A DNA stretch of 64,000 nt from Virgisporangium aurantiacum (GTDB lineage Bacteria; Actinomycetota; Actinomycetes; Mycobacteriales; Micromonosporaceae), in the NCBI RefSeq assembly GCF_016863635.1, contig NZ_BOPG01000050.1, forward strand, positions 62,001 through 126,000, read 5' to 3'. Shown here piece after piece: positions 34,849-43,341 of this stretch. The notes under the pieces were generated by a model. The model was not told where the DNA came from. It made no database searches and saw only the letters and a list, made by a program, of their open reading frames with translations. A program made the position numbers and the translations under genes. Each line of letters starts with the position of its first letter. Within the stretch, counting starts at the first letter, position 1.

Positions 34849-35337
34849 CAGACTTCCCCCGTCGGTGATCCCCCCGCTTATATCGAGATCACTCTATCGA
34901 TTGCGTCGCGGCGAGTAAACCGGCTCCGACGGGGAAGCCACCCGGCACAATCGACTCCCGCGCCTTGGGTGGCCGCGGCGGCCTCAGGCCCCGGATCGCC
35001 CACCCATGGGGGCGCACATTACCAGGAGTTACCGTCAAAGTTGATCGAGGAAGAAGAGACCCGCCAGAACAGGCCTGATCTTCCTCGATCAACTTTGACG
35101 GTCGCCGACCGTGGCCGAGAGGCGATCCGAGCCCGGATCTGGGAGACAAAGTCCTGTTGGAACCGACCGTTGTCTCCCATAAGACTGCGCCGCACCGCAC
35201 GGATCACGGCCAGATTCCAAGATCCGTCAAGAATGGACGAGCCGCCGGCCCGGGGTGTGGACGGGGCAGCGGGACGGCCGTCGATCGGGGCGGGATACGA
35301 TCAACGGGTCACCGTCGATCGTTGAGGAGTGCGCGTC
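34849..35337. other. Hairpin-rich intergenic region
   Basis: No convincing gene in 489 bp between two divergent genes. It contains the promoter of the GH2 gene with a palindrome at 34882-34901, a large perfect hairpin at 35031-35102, a second hairpin at 35141-35178 (GGGAGACAA / TTGTCTCCC), a half copy of the GATCTTGG hairpin arm (CCAAGATCCG at about 35216) and the ribosome site GAGGAG for the methyltransferase. Confidence 0.7.
35031..35102. repeat. Perfect 24-bp inverted repeat with 24-nt loop
   Basis: The left arm 35031-35054 (starting ACCGTCAAAGTTGATCGAGG) is exactly complementary to 35079-35102. The stem of 24 bp is much longer than a normal terminator and unusually AT-rich for this genome. 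The loop is 24 nt, the same as in the two GATCTTGG hairpins elsewhere in the window. Confidence 0.93.
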
Positions 35338-36126
35338 GTGGCTACGGACGAACCCAGCTTCGACCCCAACGTCATGAGTCATGCCCGCGCGTACGACTAC
35401 GTGCTCGGCGGCAAGGACAACTTCGAGGTCGACCGCATCGCCGCACAGGCGGTCATCGATCTCGCCCCCGATCTTCCCGCGCTGGGCAAGGCGCAGCGGC
35501 GGTTCCTGCTCCGCATCGTGCAGAAGGCCGCCAACGAGGGGATCGACCAGTTCCTCGACATCGGCAGCGGCCTGCCGACCTCGCCCAACGTGCACGAGAC
35601 CGCCCACGCCATCAACCCGGCGGCCAAGGTCGTCTACGTCGACGCCGACCCGCTCGTGTACGTCCACAACAATGCCCTGCTCGCCTCGCACGAGAGCGTC
35701 ATCTCGCTGCAGGAGGACGTGCGGCAGCCGCAGCGGATCCTCGACAACCCGCACGTGCGCGAGCTGATCGACTTCGACAAGCCGGTGCTGATCCTGTTCA
35801 TCGGCCTGTTCCACCTCGTCGCCGACGGGGACGACCCGGCCGGCATCGTCGCCCGCTACCGCGACCGCATGGCGTCGGGCAGCTACATGGCGTTGTCGCA
35901 GTTCTGCACCGACGGCAGCGACCCGGCCGCCAAGGCCAAGCTCGAGGAGATCTCGGTGGGCTCGCCGCAGCCCATGTGCTTCCGCACCCGCGCCGAGATC
36001 CGGCCGTTCTTCGACGGCTTCGACCTCCTCGACCCCGGCTTGGTCGACGTGCAGGACTGGTGGCCCGAGGAGACCGAGGCCGCCACCGCGCTGAAGGTCG
36101 CCGCCGGCATCGGCAAGAAGGTCTAG
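35338..36126 (+). CDS. SAM-dependent methyltransferase, DUF574/Methyltransf_19 type
   Basis: A 262-residue protein of the actinobacteria-rich PF04672 group. The N-terminal ARAYDYVLGGKDNFEVDR is diagnostic; SAM binding is at FLDIGSGLPTSPNVHE and YVDADPLV. Members are numerous in actinomycete genomes and most lack a known substrate. GTG 35338 lies 8 bp after GAGGAG; the in-frame GTG at 35329 is too close to that site. The stop lies in a 25-bp tandem duplication. Confidence 0.9.
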   Translation: MATDEPSFDPNVMSHARAYDYVLGGKDNFEVDRIAAQAVIDLAPDLPALGKAQRRFLLRIVQKAANEGIDQFLDIGSGLPTSPNVHETAHAINPAAKVVYVDADPLVYVHNNALLASHESVISLQEDVRQPQRILDNPHVRELIDFDKPVLILFIGLFHLVADGDDPAGIVARYRDRMASGSYMALSQFCTDGSDPAAKAKLEEISVGSPQPMCFRTRAEIRPFFDGFDLLDPGLVDVQDWWPEETEAATALKVAAGIGKKV

Positions 36127-36188
36127 CACAGGCTGAGGCAGGAAGGTCTAGCACAGGCTGAGGCAGGAAGGGCTAGCCCAGGCTCAGG
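36118..36188. repeat. 25-bp tandem repeat spanning two stop codons
   Basis: Two identical 25-bp units (36118-36142, 36143-36167) and a shortened, diverged third (36168-36188). The first includes the stop of the methyltransferase and the third the end of the convergent TetR gene (LSLG then stop). Confidence 0.93.
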
Positions 36189-36907
36189 TTCAGTTCCGCG
36201 GCGGCGCCGCGCAGCAGCATCGCGAGGCCGTCGCGGAAGCGTTCGCGGTCGGTCCGTTCGCCGAGGAGTTTCGGGAACGCGGTGCGCGGGTCCTCGTCGC
36301 CGAAGAGGGTCGCCGTGTGGGGGAAACGGCCGGTCGCCAGCTGGCTCTGACCGAACCGGACCGCCTCCTCGATGCGCTCGTCGTCGGGCGGGACGGCGTT
36401 CGGCGAGCGTAGTTCCGCCGCGCGCAGCACGTTGCCGTGGATGTAGTCGTCGACCCACGCGATCAGCGCGAACCGGTCGGGCGCGCTCAGGCCGGTGTCG
36501 GCGAGCGCGGCGAGCGACTGTTCGAAGTGCAGCATCGCGTTGGGGCCGACGGCCGCGCTCTGCAACGAGGAGAGCGCCCACGGGTGACGCATCAGCACGT
36601 CCCAGGTGCGTTCGGCGATCGCCGTCATCGCCTCGAACCAGTGGGACGGGAACTCGTCGGCGGGGATCAGCACCTCGCCCATGAGCGCGTCGTCCATGAG
36701 CGCGACCAGTTCGTCCTTGGTGCGCACGTAGTAGTAGAGCGTCATCGTGCCGGCGCCCAGGTCGGCGGCGATGCGGCGCATCGACACCGCGGCGAACCCC
36801 TCGGCGTCGGCGATGGCCAAGGCGGTGGCCGCGATCTGGTCGCGGGTGAATTTCGGACGCCGTGAGCCCGGCTCCGGGCGGGTCCAGATCAGTCCCTCAC
36901 TTGCCAT
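36173..36907 (-). CDS. TetR-family regulator
   Basis: A 244-residue TetR regulator with an N-terminal HTH (AALAIADAEGFAAVSMRRIAADLGAGTMTLYYYV region) and a TetR_C-type ligand domain. It is divergent from a FAD monooxygenase; two operator-like palindromes lie between them at 36933-36967, so it probably represses both genes and responds to the monooxygenase substrate. ATG start at the head of the coding frame; the residues before the HTH (GLIWTRPEPGSRRPKFTRDQI) fit the TetR_C subgroup. Confidence 0.92.
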   Translation of the reverse strand: MASEGLIWTRPEPGSRRPKFTRDQIAATALAIADAEGFAAVSMRRIAADLGAGTMTLYYYVRTKDELVALMDDALMGEVLIPADEFPSHWFEAMTAIAERTWDVLMRHPWALSSLQSAAVGPNAMLHFEQSLAALADTGLSAPDRFALIAWVDDYIHGNVLRAAELRSPNAVPPDDERIEEAVRFGQSQLATGRFPHTATLFGDEDPRTAFPKLLGERTDRERFRDGLAMLLRGAAAELNLSLG

Positions 36908-36932
36908 TCGTACACCGTACCGATTACCTTAG

Positions 36933-36967
36933 TCGTACGACGTACGAATCAGTCGTACGTGATACGA
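36933..36967. promoter_or_regulatory. Two TetR operator palindromes
   Basis: TCGTACGACGTACGA (36933-36947) is a perfect palindrome around one central base. TCGTACGTGATACGA (36953-36967) repeats its outer arms 20 bp further on. A weaker TCGTACA half-site lies at about 36909. Together they cover the space between the two divergent starts. Confidence 0.85.
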
Positions 36968-36980
36968 ACAGGGGGAGATC

Positions 36981-38420
36981 ATGGACGTTCTGGTGGTGGG
37001 TGCCGGACCCGCCGGTCTCACGCTCGGTATCGCGCTCGCGTCGCGCGGGGTCGCGGTCCGCGTCGTCGACCAGGCCGACGCGTTCTTCGGCGGCTCGCGC
37101 GCCGACGGCATCATGCCGCGGACGCTGGAGGTCTTCGCCGACCTGGACGTGCTCGACCCGGTCCTCGCCAACGGCGACCTCGGCACGCTGATGCGCGCCT
37201 ACAAGGGCGACGAGGTGGTCTGGGAGGGCGAGATGAGCACGCCCGTCGACCCGACCCCGTCGACGCCGTACCCGAACATCTGGATGGTGCCGCAGTTCCG
37301 CACCGAGGAGATCCTCCGTACGCGGCTGGCGTCCCTGGGCGTCGAGGTGGAGATGCGCACCGCGCTGGTCGACTTCACCCAGGACGACGACGGCGTCACC
37401 GCGACCCTGAGCACCGGCGAGCGGGTGCGCGTCCGGTATCTCGTCGGTGCCGACGGCGGGCGCAGCACCGTCCGCAAGAAACTCGGCATCCCGTTCCCCG
37501 GCGAGACCGACGAGGCCACGACCGTGCTGTTCGCCGACGCCCGCATCGACGGCATCACCCGCGACCACGGCCGCGTGTGGCCGATCGGCGACGGCGGGGC
37601 GGGCGTGGTGCCGTTGGCCGGCACCGACCTGTTCGTCGTCACCGCCCGGCCGCCCACCGACGCCGCCGAGCCGATCCGCGACTATCTACAGAGGACGATC
37701 ACCGAGGCGTCCGGCCGCGACGACATCGTCGTGCGCGAGGTCACCTGGCACACGACGTGGCGGTCCAACACGCGGCTGGCGGAGCGGTTCCGCGACGGTC
37801 GGGTGTTCCTGATCGGCGACGCCGGGCACGTCCACCCGCCGACCGGCGGGCAGGGCATGAACACCGGGATCCAGGACGCGTACAACCTCGGCTGGAAGCT
37901 CGCCGCCGGGTCGGACATCCTGCTCGACAGCTACGAACCGGAGCGGATGAAGGCGGCCCGCGCCGCGCTCGACCTCGCCACGCAGCTGCTGGAGAAGCAC
38001 CGGCGCGGCGACGCCGACGCGCACGTGCGCGGTCCCGAGGTCCAGGGCCTCACGCTGAACTACCGCGACGGCCTGCTGTCGCGCGACGACCGCGAGCACC
38101 CGGGAGCCACCGTCGCCGGCGACCGCGCGCCCGACGCGCCGGTCACGGTAGACGGAAACGCGGTGCGCCTGTTCGACCTGTTCCACGGTCCACACTGGAC
38201 ACTGCTGGCGTTCGGAACGTCAATTCCCCGGCACGATTTCGGGGACGCCGTGCGCGCCTACCGGATCGTCGACCCCGACGGCCACGCGCGCGCCGCCTAC
38301 GACATGGCCGACGGCACCCTCGCCCTGGTCCGCCCGGACGGCTACCTCGGCCTGGTGACCACGAGCGCCGACCGCGTCGCGGACTACTGGGCCACCGTCA
38401 CGGGCCAAAGTCGACCGTGA
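36981..38420 (+). CDS. FAD-dependent aromatic monooxygenase (Rox/PgaE-like)
   Basis: A 479-residue class A flavoprotein monooxygenase: FAD-binding VVGAGPAGLTLG, the DG motif VGADGGRSTVRK and the GD motif LIGDAGHVHPPTGGQGMN, plus a C-terminal thioredoxin-like domain. Size and motifs resemble rifampicin monooxygenases and polyketide hydroxylases, so it may oxidise an aromatic antibiotic or a pigment. Good ribosome site GGGGGAG. Its stop runs 23 bp into the end of the convergent histidine kinase gene. Confidence 0.88.
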   Translation: MDVLVVGAGPAGLTLGIALASRGVAVRVVDQADAFFGGSRADGIMPRTLEVFADLDVLDPVLANGDLGTLMRAYKGDEVVWEGEMSTPVDPTPSTPYPNIWMVPQFRTEEILRTRLASLGVEVEMRTALVDFTQDDDGVTATLSTGERVRVRYLVGADGGRSTVRKKLGIPFPGETDEATTVLFADARIDGITRDHGRVWPIGDGGAGVVPLAGTDLFVVTARPPTDAAEPIRDYLQRTITEASGRDDIVVREVTWHTTWRSNTRLAERFRDGRVFLIGDAGHVHPPTGGQGMNTGIQDAYNLGWKLAAGSDILLDSYEPERMKAARAALDLATQLLEKHRRGDADAHVRGPEVQGLTLNYRDGLLSRDDREHPGATVAGDRAPDAPVTVDGNAVRLFDLFHGPHWTLLAFGTSIPRHDFGDAVRAYRIVDPDGHARAAYDMADGTLALVRPDGYLGLVTTSADRVADYWATVTGQSRP

Positions 38421-39423
38421 CGGTCAGGCCGCCGCCGGGGTTGGCGTGCGCGGTGAGCGCCGCGCCGTGTGCGGTGGCGATCGCCCGCACGATCGCCAGC
38501 CCCAGGCCGTGGCCGTCCGGATGCCGCAGGCGCTGCCGGCCGAGACGTTGGAACGGTTCGAACAGCCGGGCGAGCTCACCCGGCGGAACCACCGGCCCGG
38601 TGTTGGTCACCGTGAGGCGGGCCCGACCGTCCACCGTGGACGTCGCCACGCCGACGCGGCCACCGGGGACGTTGTAGCGCACCGCGTTGTCGACCAGGTT
38701 CGCGACGAGGATCTCCACCAGGCGCGGATCGCCGGCCGTGGGTGCCGTTTCCAGCGTCGTCTCGGCCCGGTCGGCCGCGACCTCGGCCGCGATCGTCGCC
38801 AGGTCGAGCGGCTCCCTCTGTTCGATGCCGCGTTCACCCGTCGCCAGCGTCAGGAGCGCGTCGATCAGCCGTTCCTGCGCCCGTCCCAGCGTCAGCACCT
38901 CCTCGCACGCCCCGCGCAGCGAGTCGACGCTCGCGTCGGGGTCGGCGAGGGCGACCTGCAGCAGCGTCCGCTCGGCCGTCAGCGGCGTCCGCAACTCGTG
39001 CGCGGCGTTGGCGACGAACCGTTGCTGTGACACGAACGCGGCCTGCAACCGCTCGAACAGGTCGTCGAGGGTGCCGGCCAGGAGCGCGAACTCGTCCCGG
39101 CCGAGGTGGCCCAGGCGGCGGTGCAGGTTGCTCGCCGAGATGTCGCGCGCCGTCGCGGTGATGGTCCACAGTGGACGCAGGAACCGCCCGGCGACGAGCC
39201 ACCCGGCGAGCACCGACACCACCACCATCAGGCCCAGCGCGATCACGGCGGCGATCAGGATCCGGTTCTGCGTGGGCGTCTCCACCTCGACGGGTGGCGG
39301 CCCGCTACCGGACCCGACCGGCGACGACGAGCGGGACTGCAGCACGGGAATCGCCACCAGCAGCGTGCCCGACAACAGGAACGGCACGGCGTACAGAAGA
39401 GTCAGTCGCGTTCGCAGTTTCAC
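38398..39423 (-). CDS. Sensor histidine kinase
   Basis: A 341-residue kinase: two membrane helices (about 8-28 and 55-80) around a short extracytoplasmic loop, HAMP, H-box FVANAAHELRTPLT, N-box NLVDNAVRYN and the G-box GHGLGLAIVR. It starts with GTG inside the response-regulator stop. The pair is divergent from an ABC exporter, so it likely senses a membrane-active compound or the exporter substrate. Confidence 0.93.
   Translation of the reverse strand: MKLRTRLTLLYAVPFLLSGTLLVAIPVLQSRSSSPVGSGSGPPPVEVETPTQNRILIAAVIALGLMVVVSVLAGWLVAGRFLRPLWTITATARDISASNLHRRLGHLGRDEFALLAGTLDDLFERLQAAFVSQQRFVANAAHELRTPLTAERTLLQVALADPDASVDSLRGACEEVLTLGRAQERLIDALLTLATGERGIEQREPLDLATIAAEVAADRAETTLETAPTAGDPRLVEILVANLVDNAVRYNVPGGRVGVATSTVDGRARLTVTNTGPVVPPGELARLFEPFQRLGRQRLRHPDGHGLGLAIVRAIATAHGAALTAHANPGGGLTVTVDFGP
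39164..39176. repeat. Dispersed palindrome, perfect copy
   Basis: GTCCACAGTGGAC inside the histidine kinase gene. On the coding strand it is read in a different frame, giving Arg-Pro-Leu-Trp-Thr. Confidence 0.85.
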
Positions 39424-40082
39424 GACATGCCGATCCGGTAGCCGGCCTCGCGCACGGTGTGCACCACCGGCGGGTCACCGAGTTTGGTCCGCAACCGGCG
39501 GACGGTGGTCTTCACGGCGGTGGTGAACGGGTCGGCCGCCTCGTCCCAGACCTGGTCGAGCAGCGCCTCCGCCGACACCGGCCGGCCACCGGCGGCGAGC
39601 AGGCATTCGAGCACGGCGAACTCCTTCGGGCTGAGGTCGAGCCGGCGGCCGGCCCGCGTCGCGACCCGGTGGGCCGGGTCGAGTGTCAGGTCGCCGCTCG
39701 TGAGGATCGGCGGCAGCGCGGTGGTCGGCCGCCGGCCCAGCGCCCGGATCCGGGCCACCAGTTCGGCGAACTCGAACGGCTTGGGCAGGTAGTCGTCGGC
39801 GCCCATGCCGAGACCGTCGACCCGGTCGGCCACGGTGCCGGCGGCGGTGAGCATCAGCACCCGCGACGACGAGTGGTCGGCGACGATCCGCCGGCACACG
39901 TCGTCGCCGTGCACGCCGGGAATGTCGCGGTCGAGCACCACGACGTCGTACCGGACGACGCCGAGCCGCTCCAGCGCCGCGATCCCGTCACCGACGACGT
40001 CGACCGCCATGCCCTCACGGCGCAGCCCCGTCCCGATGGTCCGGGCCAGGATCCCGAAGTCCTCGACGACCAGTACGCGCAC
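39420..40082 (-). CDS. OmpR-family response regulator
   Basis: A 220-residue regulator: receiver domain (acidic VVED, phospho-acceptor Asp in VVLDRDIPG, Lys in YLPKPFEF) and winged-helix DNA-binding domain (LSPKEFAVLECLLAAGGRPVSAEALL). The GTG at 40082 gives the normal receiver start VRVLVVED; the frame reads on upstream but is not protein-like. Co-transcribed with the kinase by a 4-bp overlap, divergent from the ABC exporter with 87 bp between. Confidence 0.93.
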   Translation of the reverse strand: MRVLVVEDFGILARTIGTGLRREGMAVDVVGDGIAALERLGVVRYDVVVLDRDIPGVHGDDVCRRIVADHSSSRVLMLTAAGTVADRVDGLGMGADDYLPKPFEFAELVARIRALGRRPTTALPPILTSGDLTLDPAHRVATRAGRRLDLSPKEFAVLECLLAAGGRPVSAEALLDQVWDEAADPFTTAVKTTVRRLRTKLGDPPVVHTVREAGYRIGMS

Positions 40083-40116
40083 CCGTCCACCATGCCAAAC
40101 GAAAGGTGCCAACGGG

Positions 40117-40133
40117 GTGTCACCCGGCGACAC
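40117..40133. promoter_or_regulatory. Candidate response-regulator box
   Basis: GTGTC (40117-40121) and GACAC (40129-40133) form an inverted repeat in the spacer between the two-component genes and the ABC exporter. A position midway between divergent starts suits control of both; binding by this regulator is inference. Confidence 0.35.
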
Positions 40134-40169
40134 GCCGCCGACACCGGCCGCCGCGTAGAACCGACGACC

Positions 40170-41087
40170 ATGACTGACGCGACTATCGAGGTCGCCGGGC
40201 TGCGCAAGCGGTTCGGCGCGACCCTCGCCCTCGACGGGATGTCCTTCGCCGTCCCGCCCGGACGGGTCACCGGGTTCGTCGGCCCGAACGGTGCCGGCAA
40301 GTCCACCACCATGCGGGTGATCCTGGCGCTGGACTCGGCCGACGCGGGCACCGCGCTCGTCGGCGGCGTCCCCTACCGGAAGCTGAAGCGTCCACTGTGC
40401 ACGGTCGGCTCGCTGCTCGACGCCGGCGCGCTGCAACCGTCCCGCACGGCGCGCAACCACCTGCTGTGGCTCGCGCACTCGCAGGGGCTGCCGGCGAGCC
40501 GGGTCGACGCGGTCCTGCGGACGGCCGGCATCGACAGCGTGGCCCGGCGCCGCGCCGGCGGCTTCTCGTTGGGCATGCGCCAGCGGCTGGGCATCGCCGC
40601 GGCCCTCCTCGGCGATCCGCCCGCGCTCATGCTCGACGAGCCCTTCAACGGCATGGATCCCGAGGGCATCATCTGGATGCGCGGGTTCCTGCGGTCGCTC
40701 GCGGCCGAGGGCCGCGCGGTGCTCGTCTCCAGTCACCTGATGAGCGAACTGCAGGACGTCGCCGACCACGTCGTGGTGGTCGGGCGCGGCCGGGTCATCG
40801 CGGACGTCGGGGTCGCCGACCTGCTGGCGTCGGTCGCCGCCGGTCGCGTCACGGTGCGAGGCGCGGTGGCCGGGGCCGCGGCGGTTCTCGGTGACGCGGG
40901 TGCGCGCGTCACGGTGACCGGACCGGACACGCTCGTGGTGGCGGGCCTGCCGGCGCAGACGGTCGTGGCCCACCTGACCCGGGCGGGGGTGCCGTTCGCC
41001 GAGATCTCCGCGCACCGGGCCACGCTGGAAGAGGCGTACCTCGAACTCACCCGCGATGCGGTGGAGTACCAGGGGGTGCCGCGATGA
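40170..41087 (+). CDS. ABC transporter ATPase (drug or peptide exporter type)
   Basis: A 305-residue ATPase: Walker A GPNGAGKST, signature LGMRQRLGIA (in place of LSGGQ, usual for this exporter group), Walker B ALMLDEPFNGMD and switch His in SSHLMSELQ. The C-terminal 80 residues form a small extra domain. It starts without a clear ribosome site and overlaps the first permease by ATGA. Neighbouring two-component genes suggest inducible efflux. Confidence 0.92.
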   Translation: MTDATIEVAGLRKRFGATLALDGMSFAVPPGRVTGFVGPNGAGKSTTMRVILALDSADAGTALVGGVPYRKLKRPLCTVGSLLDAGALQPSRTARNHLLWLAHSQGLPASRVDAVLRTAGIDSVARRRAGGFSLGMRQRLGIAAALLGDPPALMLDEPFNGMDPEGIIWMRGFLRSLAAEGRAVLVSSHLMSELQDVADHVVVVGRGRVIADVGVADLLASVAAGRVTVRGAVAGAAAVLGDAGARVTVTGPDTLVVAGLPAQTVVAHLTRAGVPFAEISAHRATLEEAYLELTRDAVEYQGVPR

Positions 41088-42580
41088 TCCGGCAACTGCA
41101 CGCCGAATGGACGAAGCTGCGCACCGTCCGCGGCTGGGTCGTGACGATGGCGCTGGGGTTCGTGGTGATCGTGGGGCTCGGGCTGGCACCGGGTCCCGGT
41201 GGCACCTGCTCCCCGGACACGTGCTCGCTGCCGGTCGGGCCGGGCGGCGAGGAGGTCACCGACTCCTTCACGTTCGCCCACCGGTCGTTGACCGGCGACG
41301 GCAGCATCACCGCGCGGGTCGCGTCGTTCACCGGGGAACTGCCGTCGTTCGACCCCGGAACGCCGAGCCGCCCCGGGCTGGTTCCGTGGGCCAAGGCCGG
41401 CCTGATCCTCAAGGACGGTGTGAAGCAGGGCTCGTCGTACGCGGCGGTGATGACGACCGGCGGGCACGGGGTGCGGATGCAGTACGACTTCACCCACGAC
41501 CTCACCTATGACGGAGCCGGGTCGGGCGGACCGTGGTTGCGGCTGACCCGCACGGGCGACACCGTCACCGGCGCCGCGTCGGCCGACGGCGTCACCTGGT
41601 CGACGGTCGCCACCGTGCGCGTGCCGGGGCTACCGTCCACAGTGGAGGCCGGGCTGTTCCTGACGTCGCCGCAGTACACGGAGATCAGCCGCGAGGCCGT
41701 CGGCCTCACGGGTGCGTCCGGTGGCCCGTCGACCGCCGCCGCGACCTTCGAAAGCGTTGACACTCAGGGCGGGTGGGCCGCGGGCGACTGGGCCGGCGAG
41801 CAGATCGGCCGCGGCGGCGACCGGGGTCCGGCGGCACCGCCACCGGGCACCGTCGAGCGCTCCGGTGACGGGTTCACGCTCACCGGCGGGTCCGGCGACA
41901 TCGCTCCCGCGGTGGCCGGCACCAACGGTCTCGGCCTGAGCCTGACGCAGACGCTCGTCGGCACGTTCCTCGGTCTCGTGTTCGTGCTCGTCGTCGCGAC
42001 GATGTCGGTCACCACCGAGTACCGGCGCGGCCTGATCCGTACCACGGTCGCCGCGAGCCCGCACCGCGGCCGGATCCTGGCCGCCAAGGCCGCTGTCGTC
42101 GGTGCCGTGGCGTTCGCCGTCGGCCTGGTCGCGGCGACGGTCGTGGTCACCGCGGGCCGCGCGGTGCTCGTCGGCAACGGGGCGTACGTCTCCGCGACCC
42201 CGACCGCGACGGTGGTCCGCATGGTGTTCGGCACGGCCGCGCTGCTGGCGACCGCGGCCGTGCTCGGCGTCGCGCTGGGCGCGCTGGTGCGGCGCAGCGC
42301 GGTCGGCGTGACGCTCGCCATGGTGACGGTGGTGCTGCCGTACCTGCTCGCGGTCACCGTGCTCTCCGACCGCGTCGGGGACCGGCTGTTGAGCGTCACC
42401 CCGGCGGCCGCGTTCGCGGTGCAGCAGAGCACCCGCGAGTACACACAGGTCGACAACCTGTACACCGTGGCGGGCGGCTACTTCCCGTTGGCGCCGGGAG
42501 CCGGCTTCGCGGTTCTGGTCGGCTGGATCGCGCTGACGATGGCCGGCGCCTGGTACCGGCTGCGGAAGGCCGACGCGTGA
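41084..42580 (+). CDS. ABC transporter permease with large extracytoplasmic domain
   Basis: A 498-residue permease. One membrane helix (about 18-36) is followed by about 250 extracytoplasmic residues, then five or six helices (from about 288). The outer domain reads like a beta-sandwich of the LamG/DUF1349 kind (SFTFAHRSLTGDGSITARV, PWAKAGLILKDG, SSYAAVMTTGGHGVRMQYDF), normally seen in secreted carbohydrate-active proteins. Two cysteines near residue 43-48 may form a disulfide. A normal permease of this class is about 250 residues, as is its partner. The domain could bind the transported compound or a surface glycan. Confidence 0.85.
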   Translation: MIRQLHAEWTKLRTVRGWVVTMALGFVVIVGLGLAPGPGGTCSPDTCSLPVGPGGEEVTDSFTFAHRSLTGDGSITARVASFTGELPSFDPGTPSRPGLVPWAKAGLILKDGVKQGSSYAAVMTTGGHGVRMQYDFTHDLTYDGAGSGGPWLRLTRTGDTVTGAASADGVTWSTVATVRVPGLPSTVEAGLFLTSPQYTEISREAVGLTGASGGPSTAAATFESVDTQGGWAAGDWAGEQIGRGGDRGPAAPPPGTVERSGDGFTLTGGSGDIAPAVAGTNGLGLSLTQTLVGTFLGLVFVLVVATMSVTTEYRRGLIRTTVAASPHRGRILAAKAAVVGAVAFAVGLVAATVVVTAGRAVLVGNGAYVSATPTATVVRMVFGTAALLATAAVLGVALGALVRRSAVGVTLAMVTVVLPYLLAVTVLSDRVGDRLLSVTPAAAFAVQQSTREYTQVDNLYTVAGGYFPLAPGAGFAVLVGWIALTMAGAWYRLRKADA

Positions 42581-43332
42581 ACACGTTGAGAAGCGAGTGG
42601 ACGAAGCTGCGCACGTCTCCCGGCACCGTCTGGCTCATCCTGTGCGTGGTGGTGACGACCGCCGCGGTGAGCGTCTTCGCCTCGGCCGTCACCACCTGCC
42701 CGGCCCGCGGGTGCGCGCTCGACCCGACGAAGGTCAGCCTCACCGGCGTGACGCTGGGCCAGGCGGTGGCCGCCATTCTGGGGGTGCTCGTGGTCGGCAC
42801 GGAGTACGCGAGCGGCACCATGCGCCTCACCCTGACCGCGACGCCCCGCCGGCTGGCGGTGCTCGCCGCGAAGGCCGTGACGGTCACCGCGATGATGGTG
42901 GTGGCCGCCGTCCCCGCGGTCGTCGTGTCGTTGCTCGCCGGCCGGAACCTGTTGCCCGGCAACGGTTTCATCGCCCCCGACCTCGGCTCCGAACCCGTGC
43001 TCCGCGCCGCCGTCGGCTCGGTGGCCTACCTGACGCTGATCGCCCTGCTGAGCCTGGGAATCGCCACGCTGGTGCGGGACTCGGCCACGGCGATCGGCGC
43101 CGTACTGGCCCTGCTGTACGTCTTCCCGATCGTCGCCCTGGCCGTCTCCGACGCCGACTTCGCGCGTCACCTGAAACAGGTCTCCCCGACGAACGCCGGC
43201 CTGGCGATCCAGGCCACGCAGGGCCTCGACGACCTCCCGATCGGCCCCTGGCAGGGCCTGGGCGTCCTGGCCGCGTGGGCGGCGGGTTCCCTGCTGCTGG
43301 CCGGCGTCCTCCTCACCAGTCGCGACGCGTGA
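42577..43332 (+). CDS. ABC transporter permease
   Basis: A 251-residue permease of the ABC2-type exporter class with about six membrane helices. Its N-terminus MNTLRSEWTKLRTSPGTVW parallels that of the preceding permease (AEWTKLRTVRGWV), so the two are probably paralogues that form a heterodimer with the ATPase; the difference is the outer domain of the first. GTG start overlapping the previous stop. Confidence 0.9.
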   Translation: MNTLRSEWTKLRTSPGTVWLILCVVVTTAAVSVFASAVTTCPARGCALDPTKVSLTGVTLGQAVAAILGVLVVGTEYASGTMRLTLTATPRRLAVLAAKAVTVTAMMVVAAVPAVVVSLLAGRNLLPGNGFIAPDLGSEPVLRAAVGSVAYLTLIALLSLGIATLVRDSATAIGAVLALLYVFPIVALAVSDADFARHLKQVSPTNAGLAIQATQGLDDLPIGPWQGLGVLAAWAAGSLLLAGVLLTSRDA

Positions 43333-43341
43333 CGCGGGGGA

